NCBI GenBank assembly: GCA_013044385.1
Contig: JABEUN010000079.1
Span: forward strand, 21,735-85,734
From: Acidimicrobiaceae bacterium
Lineage (GTDB): Bacteria; Actinomycetota; Acidimicrobiia; Acidimicrobiales; Acidimicrobiaceae
Direction: 5' to 3'
DNA: 64,000 nt
The position numbers were made by a program, and so were the translations under genes. The notes beneath the pieces are model-generated. The model was not told where the DNA came from and made no database searches. It worked only from the letters and a program-made list of their open reading frames with translations. Of the stretch, positions 46,099-53,795 are shown one piece after another (the stretch's first letter is position 1; each line of letters begins with the position of its first letter).

Positions 46099-46654
46099 GT
46101 GCGCATCGGCTACGCCCGTGTCTCGGCCCGGGACCAACGTCTCGACGTTCGGCACGAGGCGCTGACACGCTCCGGATGCGACAAAGTCTTCGACGACACG
46201 GTGAGCGGGAAGCTCACCGACTCCCGGACTCCAGAAGGCGCTCGGCATTCTGAGGAAGGGCGGCACGCTCGTCGTCTGGAAGCTCGACCGGCTCGGTCGG
46301 AGTGTCAAGCAGCTCGTCGATCTCGTGAGCGGATTCGAGGAGGACGACATCAACTTTGTGAGCCTCACCGACTCCATCGGCACGAGCACCCCGGCTGGGC
46401 GCTTCTTCTTCCACGTCATGGCAAGCCTCGCCGAAATGGAGCGGGAGCTGACCGTGGAACGGACACGGGCTGGGCTGGAGACAGCACGGGCACGAAGCCG
46501 GATCGGTGGACGGAAGAGAGTCATGACGGACGGCAAGGTGGAAGCTGCACGAAGCCTCTTGGCGTCGGGGCTACCACCGCACGAAGTCGCTACCAACCTT
46601 GGCGCCTCGGTCGCCACGCTGTACCGATGGCTCCCTTCCGGAGATCGCCAATGA
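46099..46654 (+). pseudogene. Frameshifted serine resolvase/invertase
   Basis: The start (GTG 46099) reads RIGYARVSARDQRLDVRHEAL with the catalytic Ser of the resolvase family. At about 46230 the frame breaks: GKLTDS is followed, in another frame, by QKALGILRKGGTLVVWKLDRLGR and onward through FVSLTDSIGTSTPAGRFFFH and ASLAEMERELTVERTRAGL to a C-terminal helix-turn-helix (GLPPHEVATNLGASVATLYRWL). Comparing the expected D-R-P-G-L with the DNA suggests that two bases were lost. Everything else looks intact, so the inactivation is recent or the base calls are wrong. Tn3-type resolvases have this architecture. A 26-codon frame follows with an ATGA overlap (46651-46731). Confidence 0.8.
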
Positions 46655-46792
46655 GTGGCCTGCCCCACCTCTTCCAGGTCGCTTACGTTGAATTCCGCTT
46701 GCCCGACGGCAGTCTGAGCGTCTTCGGGTGATTATCTCTGTGCCTTTGTACCGTCGGATTTCTTGGGTGCGTTATCAGCTCGATGCGACCGA

Positions 46793-47395
46793 AGCAGATG
46801 TGCAAGCAATGAATTCATACGCTTGCCTTTTCCCTTGTGTGGGCGGCTTGGGCACTGCTCGTCACTCTTGCGACACCTGGACAGTTCATCTGAAGTGAGT
46901 TGCTTAGATGCCTTTCACAATGAGGTATATCCCAGCAAGCCAGGGCTATTAGGCGAGACTCACTCCAATTCAACTGTTCATGGTGATACGTCACTTGGCA
47001 AGAATGGGTCCGTCTACAGTGGGGCGCCACGACCAACGTTTAGACAGTTCACTATTTACGGGCAGCCTTATAATGATGGATCCATTGACTGCTCGAGTGC
47101 GGGTGCGGGCTACAGCGAAGCTGTTGCAGCACTTGGAACCGAGTCAAGTCAACGTTACAACCCTCCCTACAACAATCCATTCTGCGGCGCCCTATCTTGG
47201 TGGGCAAGCGCACAAACCGCATACGACAAGCACAATAGTGGTTCACCAACCGCTAGCTACTGGGACGTACATGGATCGGCATGTCGACCAGAACTGCTCA
47301 GGGCCCCCTGCCCTAGACGTTTTCCTGACGCGAATCGCTGCGAATCTCCGACAAAGCCAACTGAGTGGTTGCTGGTGATTGCTCCTTCAAACTAG
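46793..47395 (+). pseudogene. Fragment of an unrecognised, possibly secreted protein
   Basis: One frame gives a coherent stretch (NEVYPSKPGLLGE, then KNGSVYSGAPRPTFRQFTIYGQ and NPPYNNPFCGALSWWASAQ). The end of the region reads better in another frame (VDQNCSGPPALDVFLTRIAAN), which suggests a frameshift near 47260. The Gly/Pro/Tyr/Asn-rich, Cys-poor composition resembles extracytoplasmic domains such as the C-terminal parts of MCE-family proteins, but I cannot confirm this. No proper start or signal peptide is visible. It lies between two other broken genes. Confidence 0.3.
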
Positions 47396-47412
47396 CGCCG
47401 CGCTAGGTTTTG
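47389..47412 (+). repeat. CTAGCGC/GCGCTAG hairpin with T run, copy 1
   Basis: CTAGCGC (47392-47398) and GCGCTAG (47400-47406) form a perfect seven-base stem around one base, followed by GTTTT. The same 20-base element with two changes recurs at 53825-53847. Each copy sits at a junction between gene fragments. It could act as a terminator or be a leftover of a mobile element. Confidence 0.5.
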
Positions 47413-47463
47413 GAGCCCGCTGAACCGAAAAGAAGCAGGTCAAAGGGGTGTGCGGCGTTGGGT

Positions 47464-47538
47464 ATAGCCCGTGCCGGGAATCTGCCTCGCGCCAAGAGCA
47501 TCGAGGAGCTGATGGACGCCCTTGATGCGGACGATTGA
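47464..47538 (+). pseudogene. C-terminal remnant of a RelB/DinJ-type antitoxin
   Basis: Twenty-four codons ending PRAKSIEELMDALDADD before TGA 47536. The AKS-x-E-E-L-x-x-x-L-D-x-x-D ending is typical of RelB/DinJ antitoxins and the stop overlaps the toxin start, as expected for such a pair. Upstream the frame has no start and meets a TAG at 47404 within the hairpin, so the DNA-binding half is missing. Confidence 0.55.
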
Positions 47539-47809
47539 ATGGACGAGCCAGTTCAAGCGTGACTACAAGCGTGAGGGCAAAGGTCCGCACCGGGCAACTC
47601 TCGATGCCGACTTGGTCTCCGCCTTGGATGCCTTGGTGAACGATGATCCGCTCGATCCAGGTCGCCACGATCATGGGCTGACTGGCGACTGGAAGGATCA
47701 CCGCGATTGCCACATCGAGCCCGACCTGGTGTCGTGTGACTGTGAGCACCAGCAATCGACGCCAACAACCCCAAACGATCAACTTCGGGGGTTGATGATG
47801 AGACGGTAG
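47525..47809 (+). pseudogene. Truncated YafQ/RelE-family toxin
   Basis: From ATG 47525, MRTIEWTSQFKRDYKREGKG matches YafQ-type mRNA interferases, continuing through HRATLDADLVSALDALVNDDPL to GDWKDHRDCHIEPDLV. Homologs then continue with a strand ending in a catalytic histidine (L-x-R-x-G-S-H-S-E-L). Here the frame instead reads SCDCEHQQSTPTTPN and stops at 47809, so the last catalytic residues are lost. Together with the antitoxin tail this is a dead toxin-antitoxin module. Confidence 0.65.
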
Positions 47810-47929
47810 CCCTGCCGGGAACCTTCGGCCCCCGTCAGAGCCACCGCCATTACGCCAAGGCCAAGTGTGTGAGAACTTTCTTTACGTATTTGAAGTAACG
47901 CGCCATGCCCGGCGCACACGTCTGTCCGC

Positions 47930-48051
47930 TCACAAGTTGCCCAAGCCGCCATCAACCTGTAGTTCCGTGCCGACGACAAAGCTGGACTCGTCAGAAGCCA
48001 GGAATACGGCCGCCTTGGCCAATTCCCACGGCGAGCCGGAGGCCGGCGCTG
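47930..48051 (-). pseudogene. C-terminal remnant of a short-chain dehydrogenase
   Basis: On the minus strand about 40 codons read SGSPWELAKAAVFLASDESS, then FVVGTELQVDGGLGNL and TGA (47932-47930). This is the conserved C-terminal end of classical SDRs (E-x-A-x-A-x-x-F-L-A-S-D-x-(S/A)-x-(Y/F)-V-x-G-x-x-L-x-V-D-G-G). The catalytic and cofactor regions are absent; the adjoining DNA is unrelated. It is another 3' gene fragment in this 1.5-kb stretch. Confidence 0.6.
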
Positions 48052-48167
48052 AGTTGCATAGTCGATGGCGAGTCGTTATCAGTTGCAAGCGTATGTGTTA
48101 TCGGGGTGGAGGAGGTCAATTTGTAATCCTACATGGGAATGCAACAGGGCCATTAACATGATGGGCA

Positions 48168-48746
48168 ATGGGTCCAATCGTTTTCTGTCCCAATGGACAC
48201 GTATTTGAGAGCCGCGGATTCCGCATTGAAAACGCACGGCACGTCACCCTGCAAGGCAACCGCGAGACATGCCCATCCTGTGGGGCAATGGCCGAGATTA
48301 TGGACGGAGAATTCGACTTCATACGCGACACCATCACTGTGCTATCGGCCCCACAAATAACGATTAACCGGCTCCAGGCCCTAGAACGTCTACTCAGGCA
48401 GGGAGCCGACAGGCCACCTGAGGAGGTCGTCAGGGCCATAGGGGAGGAAGCCCCCGACCTGGGGGCAACCCTGCTGAGGACACTCCTGCCCAGCGATCCC
48501 AGCAAGCTCCGAGAGTGGCTTTTGGTACTCCTGGCGGTCATCCAACTGCTAATCAGCCTCCAGACCCTGCCGATGGCTGAGCAGGCAGGAACCCCTTCCG
48601 AGGTCGAGATTGAGCAGATCGTCCGCAATGTCATCAACTCCGAGCTATCTCATAGCCAGCCAACGCCGCCACCGGAACCGCCAGCGCCCCAGCCCGACCG
48701 CCAAATGGGGCCTCGCCCGCCTGTCCATCCACAACCGGCCTCATAA
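48168..48746 (+). CDS. Hypothetical protein with zinc-ribbon-like N-terminus and membrane segment
   Basis: A 192-residue protein. The N-terminus has paired cysteines FCPNGHVFESRG and ETCPSCGAM (about 6-40), a likely zinc ribbon. A helical middle follows, then one hydrophobic segment (LREWLLVLLAVIQLLISLQTLP, about 113-135) and a proline-rich tail (QPTPPPEPPAPQPD). This suggests a membrane-anchored protein with a disordered C-terminus. I do not recognise its family. Start ATG 48168 lacks a strong ribosome site; an out-of-frame ATG pair lies just before it. Confidence 0.55.
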   Translation: MGPIVFCPNGHVFESRGFRIENARHVTLQGNRETCPSCGAMAEIMDGEFDFIRDTITVLSAPQITINRLQALERLLRQGADRPPEEVVRAIGEEAPDLGATLLRTLLPSDPSKLREWLLVLLAVIQLLISLQTLPMAEQAGTPSEVEIEQIVRNVINSELSHSQPTPPPEPPAPQPDRQMGPRPPVHPQPAS

Positions 48747-49060
48747 GGACCCAGAAGACCGAGGGCTGGCACCTAGGGGCGCGTTGTGTCATCGCAAACA
48801 TCCCCAACGAGATGCGGGTCCATGGGGATCAGTTGGTGCGCGAGTGAAGCGACTCCATAGGCATCGGAACCACTCCAAGCCCTGGGTATCGGCAGGGCCA
48901 GAACTGGGTGACGTGCGTTGACGAGTCCAGTGTGCATTGGTGTGGATGGGCTGGCTTGCTGTTCCCTTCAACGTACCACGGCGTTCTCGCCGTCAAGGTG
49001 CCCTCCGAAGCAGTGCAAGAACCGTACCCAACGACACCGGTCGCTGGTACGATTTAGTTT
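48747..49060. other. Intergenic region upstream of hicBA
   Basis: About 310 bases. A plus-strand frame running from 48610 to 48921 overlaps the previous gene and has unlikely composition. A TACGAT -10-like sequence (49046-49051) lies nine bases before the hicB ATG, consistent with a very short leader. Nothing else is supported. Confidence 0.35.
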
Positions 49061-49261
49061 ATGAAGTTCACTGTTGCCGTCACTCACGAAACGCCATGGT
49101 ATGTCGCAAGGTGCCTTGACGTCGACGTAGTCAGCCAAGGTGACACCGTGGATGAGGCTCTCGCGAATCTTGAGGAAGCACTGGGCCTGTATTTCGAAGG
49201 AGAAGACCTTCCCGACTCGCTTGAGCCACCGATCATCACCACTGTCCTGCTTCCTGCGTGA
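49061..49261 (+). CDS. hicB: HicB-family antitoxin
   Basis: A 66-residue HicB-type antitoxin with the short fold of the family: FTVAVTHETPWYVARCLDVDVVSQGDTVDEALANLEEAL (about 3-41), then an acidic ...EGEDLPDSLEPP tail. It lacks a separate DNA-binding domain, which is common among short HicB proteins. It neutralises the HicA RNase encoded immediately downstream, whose GTG start overlaps its stop. Antitoxin-first order is the less common arrangement for hicAB but is well known. Both genes look intact. Confidence 0.85.
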   Translation: MKFTVAVTHETPWYVARCLDVDVVSQGDTVDEALANLEEALGLYFEGEDLPDSLEPPIITTVLLPA

Positions 49262-49479
49262 GTCCCGCACTTCCCGTCGTTTCGGGCCAAGAGACTGCCA
49301 TCGCGCTCGCGAAGGCTGGCTTCGTACGAATCGGCCAGCGAGGCAGTCACGTGAAACTTCGCGATCAAGGCGGCAGAACTGTCATTATCCCCCTTCACCG
49401 GGAACTGGCCCGGGGAACCCTTTCGGCGATTCTTCGACAGTCCGGCGTTACCGTGAGCGAGTTCATTGACTTGCTGTAG
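49258..49479 (+). CDS. hicA: HicA-family toxin (mRNA interferase)
   Basis: A 73-residue HicA. The double-stranded-RNA-binding-like fold has the catalytic histidine in GQRGSHVKLRDQGGRTVIIPLH (about residue 30), and the ending RGTLSAILRQSGVTVSEFIDLL is standard. GTG 49258 overlaps the hicB stop by four bases. It is expected to cleave mRNA when free of HicB. Its intact state contrasts with the broken TA module 1.5 kb upstream. Confidence 0.88.
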   Translation: MSPALPVVSGQETAIALAKAGFVRIGQRGSHVKLRDQGGRTVIIPLHRELARGTLSAILRQSGVTVSEFIDLL

Positions 49480-49791
49480 GGATCGTTGTCCCTTTGAGGC
49501 TGCAGGTCTTACGAGTGAGTGCGGCGATCAAGTGGTTCTTATTGTGTGACTCGAGGTTCACCGGTGTCTCGGATCAGCAGGCCGCGCCGAATCTCGAATT
49601 TCGGCAGGATTTTGTCGCGTGCTTCCACCGTGAGGCTATGCACGAACGCTTGGGCGACGGCTTTTCTGATCGCCCCTGCCTGCCCGGTCGAGGCTAAGAG
49701 CGACGGCTTGAAGTTGGTCACGCAGGGCCTCGACCTCGTTCAGGCTGGGCAGCGGTGTAAGCGCTCGCCGGCCACAGCTTAGCCCTCAGGC
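49480..49791. other. Intergenic region after hicA
   Basis: About 310 bases between convergent genes. A 60-codon minus-strand frame (49539-49721; GAIRKAVAQAFVHSLTVEARD, then PKFEIRRGLLIRDTGEP) looks somewhat protein-like and may be a fragment of a plasmid-borne gene, but I cannot name it. Nothing else is supported. Confidence 0.3.
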
Positions 49792-50553
49792 TCAACTCAG
49801 AGATCGCCGATCTCTGCGGCCCAGGACCGCCTCTGCGGCCATCTTCGCTGCAGGCCGGGCAACGCCGTCCATCTCGGGCGACCTGGGGAGCTTGAGGCCC
49901 TCCCATCTCTCGACTCGGCGCAAGAGAGCGGGAACCCACTCGTTCTCGCCGACGTGGCTGGCCCACTTCGGGCCGTGCTCGTACCCCGCGTGCGGTTCCT
50001 CTTCGATGCTACACCCGTGCAAAACCTCGCCGATTTCGAGGACTACTCTGTATCTGAGATTTAAGAAATCGAGGTGCTCGCCGACTCCCCCCGCTTTCGC
50101 CGCAACGCGGTGCTCTTCGTAGGATTTGCGACCCAAAAAAAGCATCACCGCCAGCTCGACGGCTTCGGGATCCAGAATCCAGCAGGGCTTGTCCATGACG
50201 TTCCGGAACCTCCGGTCGATCCAGGCGTAAGAGATCACAAAGCGGTGCAGCGCCTCCCACGATATGGGGAGATCTGCGCCAGCCTCGACTTCGGGGAACA
50301 TCGAGACGTACATCTTTTGTCCCCAGAGCCAGTACCAGTCGACCCTCGGGTCGTATCCCACCGCCTCAGTCATCTGGATCAGGTTATCGGGAGCCTCGGC
50401 TTCAGCGTCCACCCCGCTCCGGATGAGTTCCGCGTAAGGAAAAGGCGCCGCTTCTCGGTAAACATAGTCTTTCCGCCGATTTCCCGCTCGCCGATCCGCG
50501 TTTCCCGATCCGCGTTTCCCGATCCGCGTTTCCCAATCCACTATCCATGTCAT
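49792..50553 (-). CDS. Hypothetical protein with a repeat-disturbed N-terminus
   Basis: An unrecognised protein of about 250 residues with protein-like composition from about residue 35 (VYREAAPFPYAELIRSG, YDPRVDWYWLWGQKMYVSMFPEVEAG, ILDPEAVELAVMLFLGRK). Its 5' end is unusual. The ATG at 50553 is in frame and overlaps the stop of a 37-codon ORF (ATGA), but GGAGG touches it directly. The ATG at 50548 has ideal five-base spacing but leads, through three copies of a 14-base repeat, into another frame that stops after 48 codons. GTG 50541 is in frame at 12 bases. The true start is unresolved. Confidence 0.5.
   Translation of the reverse strand: MTWIVDWETRIGKRGSGNADRRAGNRRKDYVYREAAPFPYAELIRSGVDAEAEAPDNLIQMTEAVGYDPRVDWYWLWGQKMYVSMFPEVEAGADLPISWEALHRFVISYAWIDRRFRNVMDKPCWILDPEAVELAVMLFLGRKSYEEHRVAAKAGGVGEHLDFLNLRYRVVLEIGEVLHGCSIEEEPHAGYEHGPKWASHVGENEWVPALLRRVERWEGLKLPRSPEMDGVARPAAKMAAEAVLGRRDRRSLS
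50493..50534. repeat. Three perfect tandem copies of a 14-bp unit inside a gene start
   Basis: The unit GATCCGCGTTTCCC occurs three times in a row at 50493, 50507 and 50521 on the plus strand, and is coding on the minus strand. Fourteen is not a multiple of three, so each gain or loss shifts the downstream frame. One or four copies would place ATG 50548, which has the best ribosome-site spacing, in frame with the 250-residue protein; three copies do not. Confidence 0.9.
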
Positions 50554-50663
50554 CCTCCGGTTGTTGGTGTGAGACAATAAGTCTTCCCGCTCGGCAGCGT
50601 GCAGGCCCCAAGGCCCATCCCCGCATTGGCAGCCGCTGCAATCATCTTCGCCGCAGTTCTCAT
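50550..50663 (-). CDS. Small ORF translationally coupled to the downstream unknown gene
   Basis: Thirty-seven codons starting at ATG 50663 (MRTAAKMIAAAANAGMG) and ending TYCLTPTTGG. AAGGAG (50675-50670) lies six bases upstream. The stop overlaps an ATG of the next gene (ATGA). The N-terminal half is Ala/Met-rich and helical; the second half carries two Cys and several Thr. It could be a coupling leader or a small peptide with its own role. I recognise no family. Confidence 0.4.
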   Translation of the reverse strand: MRTAAKMIAAAANAGMGLGACTLPSGKTYCLTPTTGG

Positions 50664-50844
50664 CGAATTCTCCTTCGTGTTTCCAAATCGATCCATCGCC
50701 GGTAATGTATGCACCCGAAACAGAGACCCAACTAATCAGTTATGCCGAATTTCGTCACACATCGCGTTTTTGGAAACAAACCTGGGAATTACCTCTGACC
50801 TGGTGATTTGCGCCTGCCTTTACTCCCCTTGGGTCGTTGATGCT

Positions 50845-51357
50845 TCATCGCCGCTGATGTGCGTTAAGGATGTTGGGTGGTTGAATTGCCCCAAATTGGG
50901 CAATTCTGTCTTTTCTTGCTGTGGTCCTGTGGGGGTACACCCCCCAACCTTGGATCGTCGCCTTGCCGGCAGCGGATGCCTTTTGCCGCCCCGGTCGTGG
51001 CTCTCGCTCTGACTTCTCAGCCCACAATTCGACGGGAAGAAGAACTCCGCCCTCGTCCCGCTTGAACCAGCGATCTGGTATCACATTCCCGTAGTTTTGT
51101 TTCGGCACCGAGAACCGGACGTAGTATCCGCGCCGATCTTCGCCCACGCATCCGGCGTCGCCGAGCTGGCCGAGCTTTCCCGCCTCACCCTCGCTCATCT
51201 TTGTCAACGACGCAGCCCAAGGGGCATTATCGGTCAATATTGAAGCCCCCGCGCCGCATACTGCTGATCATTCTGGCTTGATGCTACGCTGCTCTTGTTG
51301 ACGTGGTGGGCGAATAGTACCGCCGCGCCCGTCTCCTTCGCTAGATATTCCAGGGCC
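50845..51357 (-). pseudogene. RepA-like replicative helicase fragment, frameshifted
   Basis: The upstream part reads ALEYLAKETGAAVLFAHHVNK and DQQYAARG, the Walker-B-to-motif-3 region of RepA/DnaB-type (AAA_25) plasmid helicases. The expected next residues, A-S-x-L-T-D, are found one frame over (LTDNAPWAASLTKMSEGEAG), and the fragment then continues through YVRFSVPKQNYGNVIPDRWFKRDEGGVL. A run of five G (minus strand, 51250-51246) where six are needed explains the shift exactly. The Walker A half is missing: the sequence stops at the left end of the insertion sequence at 51358. It is plasmid- or ICE-derived. Confidence 0.7.
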
Positions 51358-51418
51358 CAGACCTCCGGAAGTAGGAACAAGTTACCATTCTGACATGGGG
51401 GTTTTAGTGCAGTTGAGT

Positions 51419-51448
51419 TTGCATAAGGAGCGCAATTTCTGCTAGAAT
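51419..51448 (+). promoter_or_regulatory. Promoter of the insertion sequence
   Basis: TTGCAT (51419-51424), an 18-base spacer and TAGAAT (51443-51448), ending six bases before the first ORF's ATG, so the transcript would be leaderless or nearly so. Confidence 0.5.
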
Positions 51449-51454
51449 AAAGAG

Positions 51455-51982
51455 ATGGAAACGACCAACCTGATTCAGCAGTTACCAGGCATGCCTGCTT
51501 CCTATGAGCTACGTAGAGAATTGGCGAGCGATGGTAATACGCTCATCAGCTATGGGCCAAGAGTGCTGTTTCGCTTTGATCCAGCAGACCGGGGTATGCG
51601 GAACTTGGCAATGGTTGCTCTTACAGAAGCTGGGGTTACTGGCAAGAGGGTAGCTGAGTTGTTTGGGGTACGGGCCGAGCACGTCTCGAGATTGCGGAGC
51701 AAAGTAGCGCGAGGGGGATCAAAGGCCCTCGTCCCTCCGATCGGTCCTCCTCGCAAGCTGTCACGTTCCGATGAAGACAAGGCGATCCGTATGGCTGCAG
51801 ATGGGCGTACTGGAGCCGAGATCGCTGCTAAGTTCGGCGTCTCGGACTCGACTATCTCCCGACTGCTTGCCCAACAGCGCTCTGAGACGGTCCCACTTGG
51901 CTTCGAAAGCGACGCATCGGAGCTAACATCACAACAACAGAACTGCCCAAGTCTCTCTGACCAAGCTGAGTCCGAAGACTAA
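51455..51982 (+). CDS. Helix-turn-helix protein of the insertion sequence
   Basis: A 175-residue protein with two helix-turn-helix-like segments: ALTEAGVTGKRVAELFGVRAEHVSRL (about 52-78) and MAADGRTGAEIAAKFGVSDSTISRLL (about 112-138). It lies within the element, six bases before the transposase start. Such accessory ORFs are likely to bind the element's ends or regulate its transcription. It has no catalytic residues of its own and could alternatively be the separated N-terminal domain of the transposase. Confidence 0.7.
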   Translation: METTNLIQQLPGMPASYELRRELASDGNTLISYGPRVLFRFDPADRGMRNLAMVALTEAGVTGKRVAELFGVRAEHVSRLRSKVARGGSKALVPPIGPPRKLSRSDEDKAIRMAADGRTGAEIAAKFGVSDSTISRLLAQQRSETVPLGFESDASELTSQQQNCPSLSDQAESED

Positions 51983-51988
51983 GACACG

Positions 51989-53647
51989 GTGCAAGTTGAG
52001 CCTGAGCTAGTGCCCTTCGGCGAATATACCCCAGCAGCGATACTTGGCCAAGATGCAATCCTTGACGACAGGATTCCACGCATCGAAGCTGGCGAATTAC
52101 CTAGCCGCTATGCAGGAGCAATGCTGTTACATCACTTCTTTAGTCGTCTCGGTGTGGAAGAGGTTCTATCCAGCCTGCCCAGGCCAGTTGCCAGACGCTA
52201 TGACGCTCCAGCGGTGATTTTAGCAGCTACTTTCGGCTTCGCACTTGGCTCTTCTTCGATGGAGGGAACCAAGCATCTGCACCGAGTAGACGCTGGTGCA
52301 CTCATTGGACTTGCGTCCTTTCCAGAGCTGCGTACCCTTCGACCCCGCCTGGCAGATATAGCAGAAGCATCTGATCCGTTCAGCCTCCAGAGATCCTTTG
52401 CTAAGGCAATGCTCAATACAGACGAAGTTCCACCTGAGCTTTACTTCTGCGATGATCACTTCGTCACCTACACCGGCGCTAGGACACTGGCAAAAGGCTA
52501 CAACACCCGAAAAGGCAGGCCGGAACGGGGACGAGACGACACCTTTGTCATAGACGAGAACTGGCGAGCGGTATGTTTTTCCTCTTCTGAACCAAAGGGC
52601 CTCTCGGTCAACCTTCCCCCGGTGATCGATCAGCTCATTGAGATATGCGGTAATCGTCCGATCATGGTTGGCTTTGACAGAGGCGGGTCGTATCCAAAAG
52701 TGTTCTCTGCTCTCAGAGAGCGTGGAGTGGATTGGGTCACCTACCGCAGGGCACCTTTAGTTCCCCCTGCGGTAGCTCCTGAGATCTATCTTTCTGAGGT
52801 GGATACAAAGCACCTCAGCTATAACCTTGCCGACGAAATCGTCGAGGTAAAAGGCTACGGCCAAGCCCGCCAGCTCAGCCTGTACCAGGGTGACAAGGTC
52901 GTCTTTCAGATCCTCACCTCTGACACCAGATCAAATAGCGTAAATCTGCTACGGGCACTGCGTGCAAGATGGCGTATTGAGAACACTTTCAAATACGTGG
53001 AAGAACACCACGGTATTCACTGGCTCTGTAGCTACGAGATGGAAGAGTTGCCAGACAGCACAGTAGTAGACAACCCGGTCAGGATAAAGGCACGCTCTCA
53101 ATACAAAGCAGCAGAGGCTGCTCTGGCTCGTGCAAAAGAGCTACTTGGCGCAGAAGTAGCTAGTCCTAGCGTCAGCAGCAGTACAGCAAATGACCACGAA
53201 ACGGTCACTAGGGAATTGAAAGCCTTTGTCGCAACTGCTACAGATGATCTAGAAAGGGCAAAGTCAGCACTGATGGGTATTCCAGCGAGACTTTCCCGTA
53301 ACGAGATCCATCCGGGGCTTACCCGTGAAAAGCCACGCCTTGAGCGCAGAGCCTTACAAATGGTTTGTCGACTGCTCGCCTATAACGCAGAACTTGACCT
53401 AGCTCGACGAATGAATGCCTACCTTGGCGATGACGACGAATATCGGGGGATCACTCGTAATCTGATGCACTTAGGCGGAACTATCACATTCACACCAAAG
53501 GTCATTACGGTAAGTCTCTGTCAACCAGACTCACCTCGTCTTAGTCGGGCTCTTGGGTTACTCATTGAGGAGATAAACCACCAATCTCCGCATCTCCCAG
53601 GCGACGGCCGACCAATTGTCTACGTCCTCAAGACCAAGATAAATTGA
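51989..53647 (+). CDS. DDE-type transposase
   Basis: A 552-residue transposase. Candidate acidic residues of an RNase H-like core are the first Asp in ELYFCDDHFVTYTG (about 152), the second in IMVGFDRGGSYPKVF (about 227) and the Glu in ARWRIENTFKYVEEHHGIHWL (about 330). The C-terminal part contains a charged helical region (TRELKAFVATATDDLERAKSAL) and the closing RNLMHLGGTI. The GTG start at 51989 follows the HTH ORF. It is full length, so the element may still be mobile. Confidence 0.8.
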   Translation: MQVEPELVPFGEYTPAAILGQDAILDDRIPRIEAGELPSRYAGAMLLHHFFSRLGVEEVLSSLPRPVARRYDAPAVILAATFGFALGSSSMEGTKHLHRVDAGALIGLASFPELRTLRPRLADIAEASDPFSLQRSFAKAMLNTDEVPPELYFCDDHFVTYTGARTLAKGYNTRKGRPERGRDDTFVIDENWRAVCFSSSEPKGLSVNLPPVIDQLIEICGNRPIMVGFDRGGSYPKVFSALRERGVDWVTYRRAPLVPPAVAPEIYLSEVDTKHLSYNLADEIVEVKGYGQARQLSLYQGDKVVFQILTSDTRSNSVNLLRALRARWRIENTFKYVEEHHGIHWLCSYEMEELPDSTVVDNPVRIKARSQYKAAEAALARAKELLGAEVASPSVSSSTANDHETVTRELKAFVATATDDLERAKSALMGIPARLSRNEIHPGLTREKPRLERRALQMVCRLLAYNAELDLARRMNAYLGDDDEYRGITRNLMHLGGTITFTPKVITVSLCQPDSPRLSRALGLLIEEINHQSPHLPGDGRPIVYVLKTKIN

Positions 53648-53795
53648 TCTCGAAGGGATCCCTACTTCGGGAGGTCTGAGGCTACGCCAGAATAGGATCT
53701 GCCCTTCATGTACGGTTCGATGAGCCAGCCATCTCTTTCGAACCAGCGCAACGCCCGGGTTATTACGGAATGACTGCTTTGTGGGACTGGCCATA

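Larger units (their letters stand above)
51358..53678 (+). mobile_element. Two-ORF insertion sequence, about 2.3 kb
   Basis: The left end (51358-51377, starting CAGACCTCCGGAAGTAGG) and the right end (53659-53678) are inverted repeats of 20 bases with two mismatches. They enclose an HTH-coding ORF and a DDE transposase. The left end abuts the repA-like fragment exactly where its similarity stops, and the right end lies 11 bases after the transposase stop. I see no clear target-site duplication, and the missing half of repA does not appear on the other side, so a deletion may have followed insertion. I cannot name the IS family with confidence; an IS4-superfamily-like transposase is likely. Confidence 0.65.

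Noticed and set aside
53558..53794. 78-codon minus-strand frame at the right end of the insertion sequence
   Set aside because: It runs through the transposase 3' end and the inverted repeat; no similarity to the missing half of repA.
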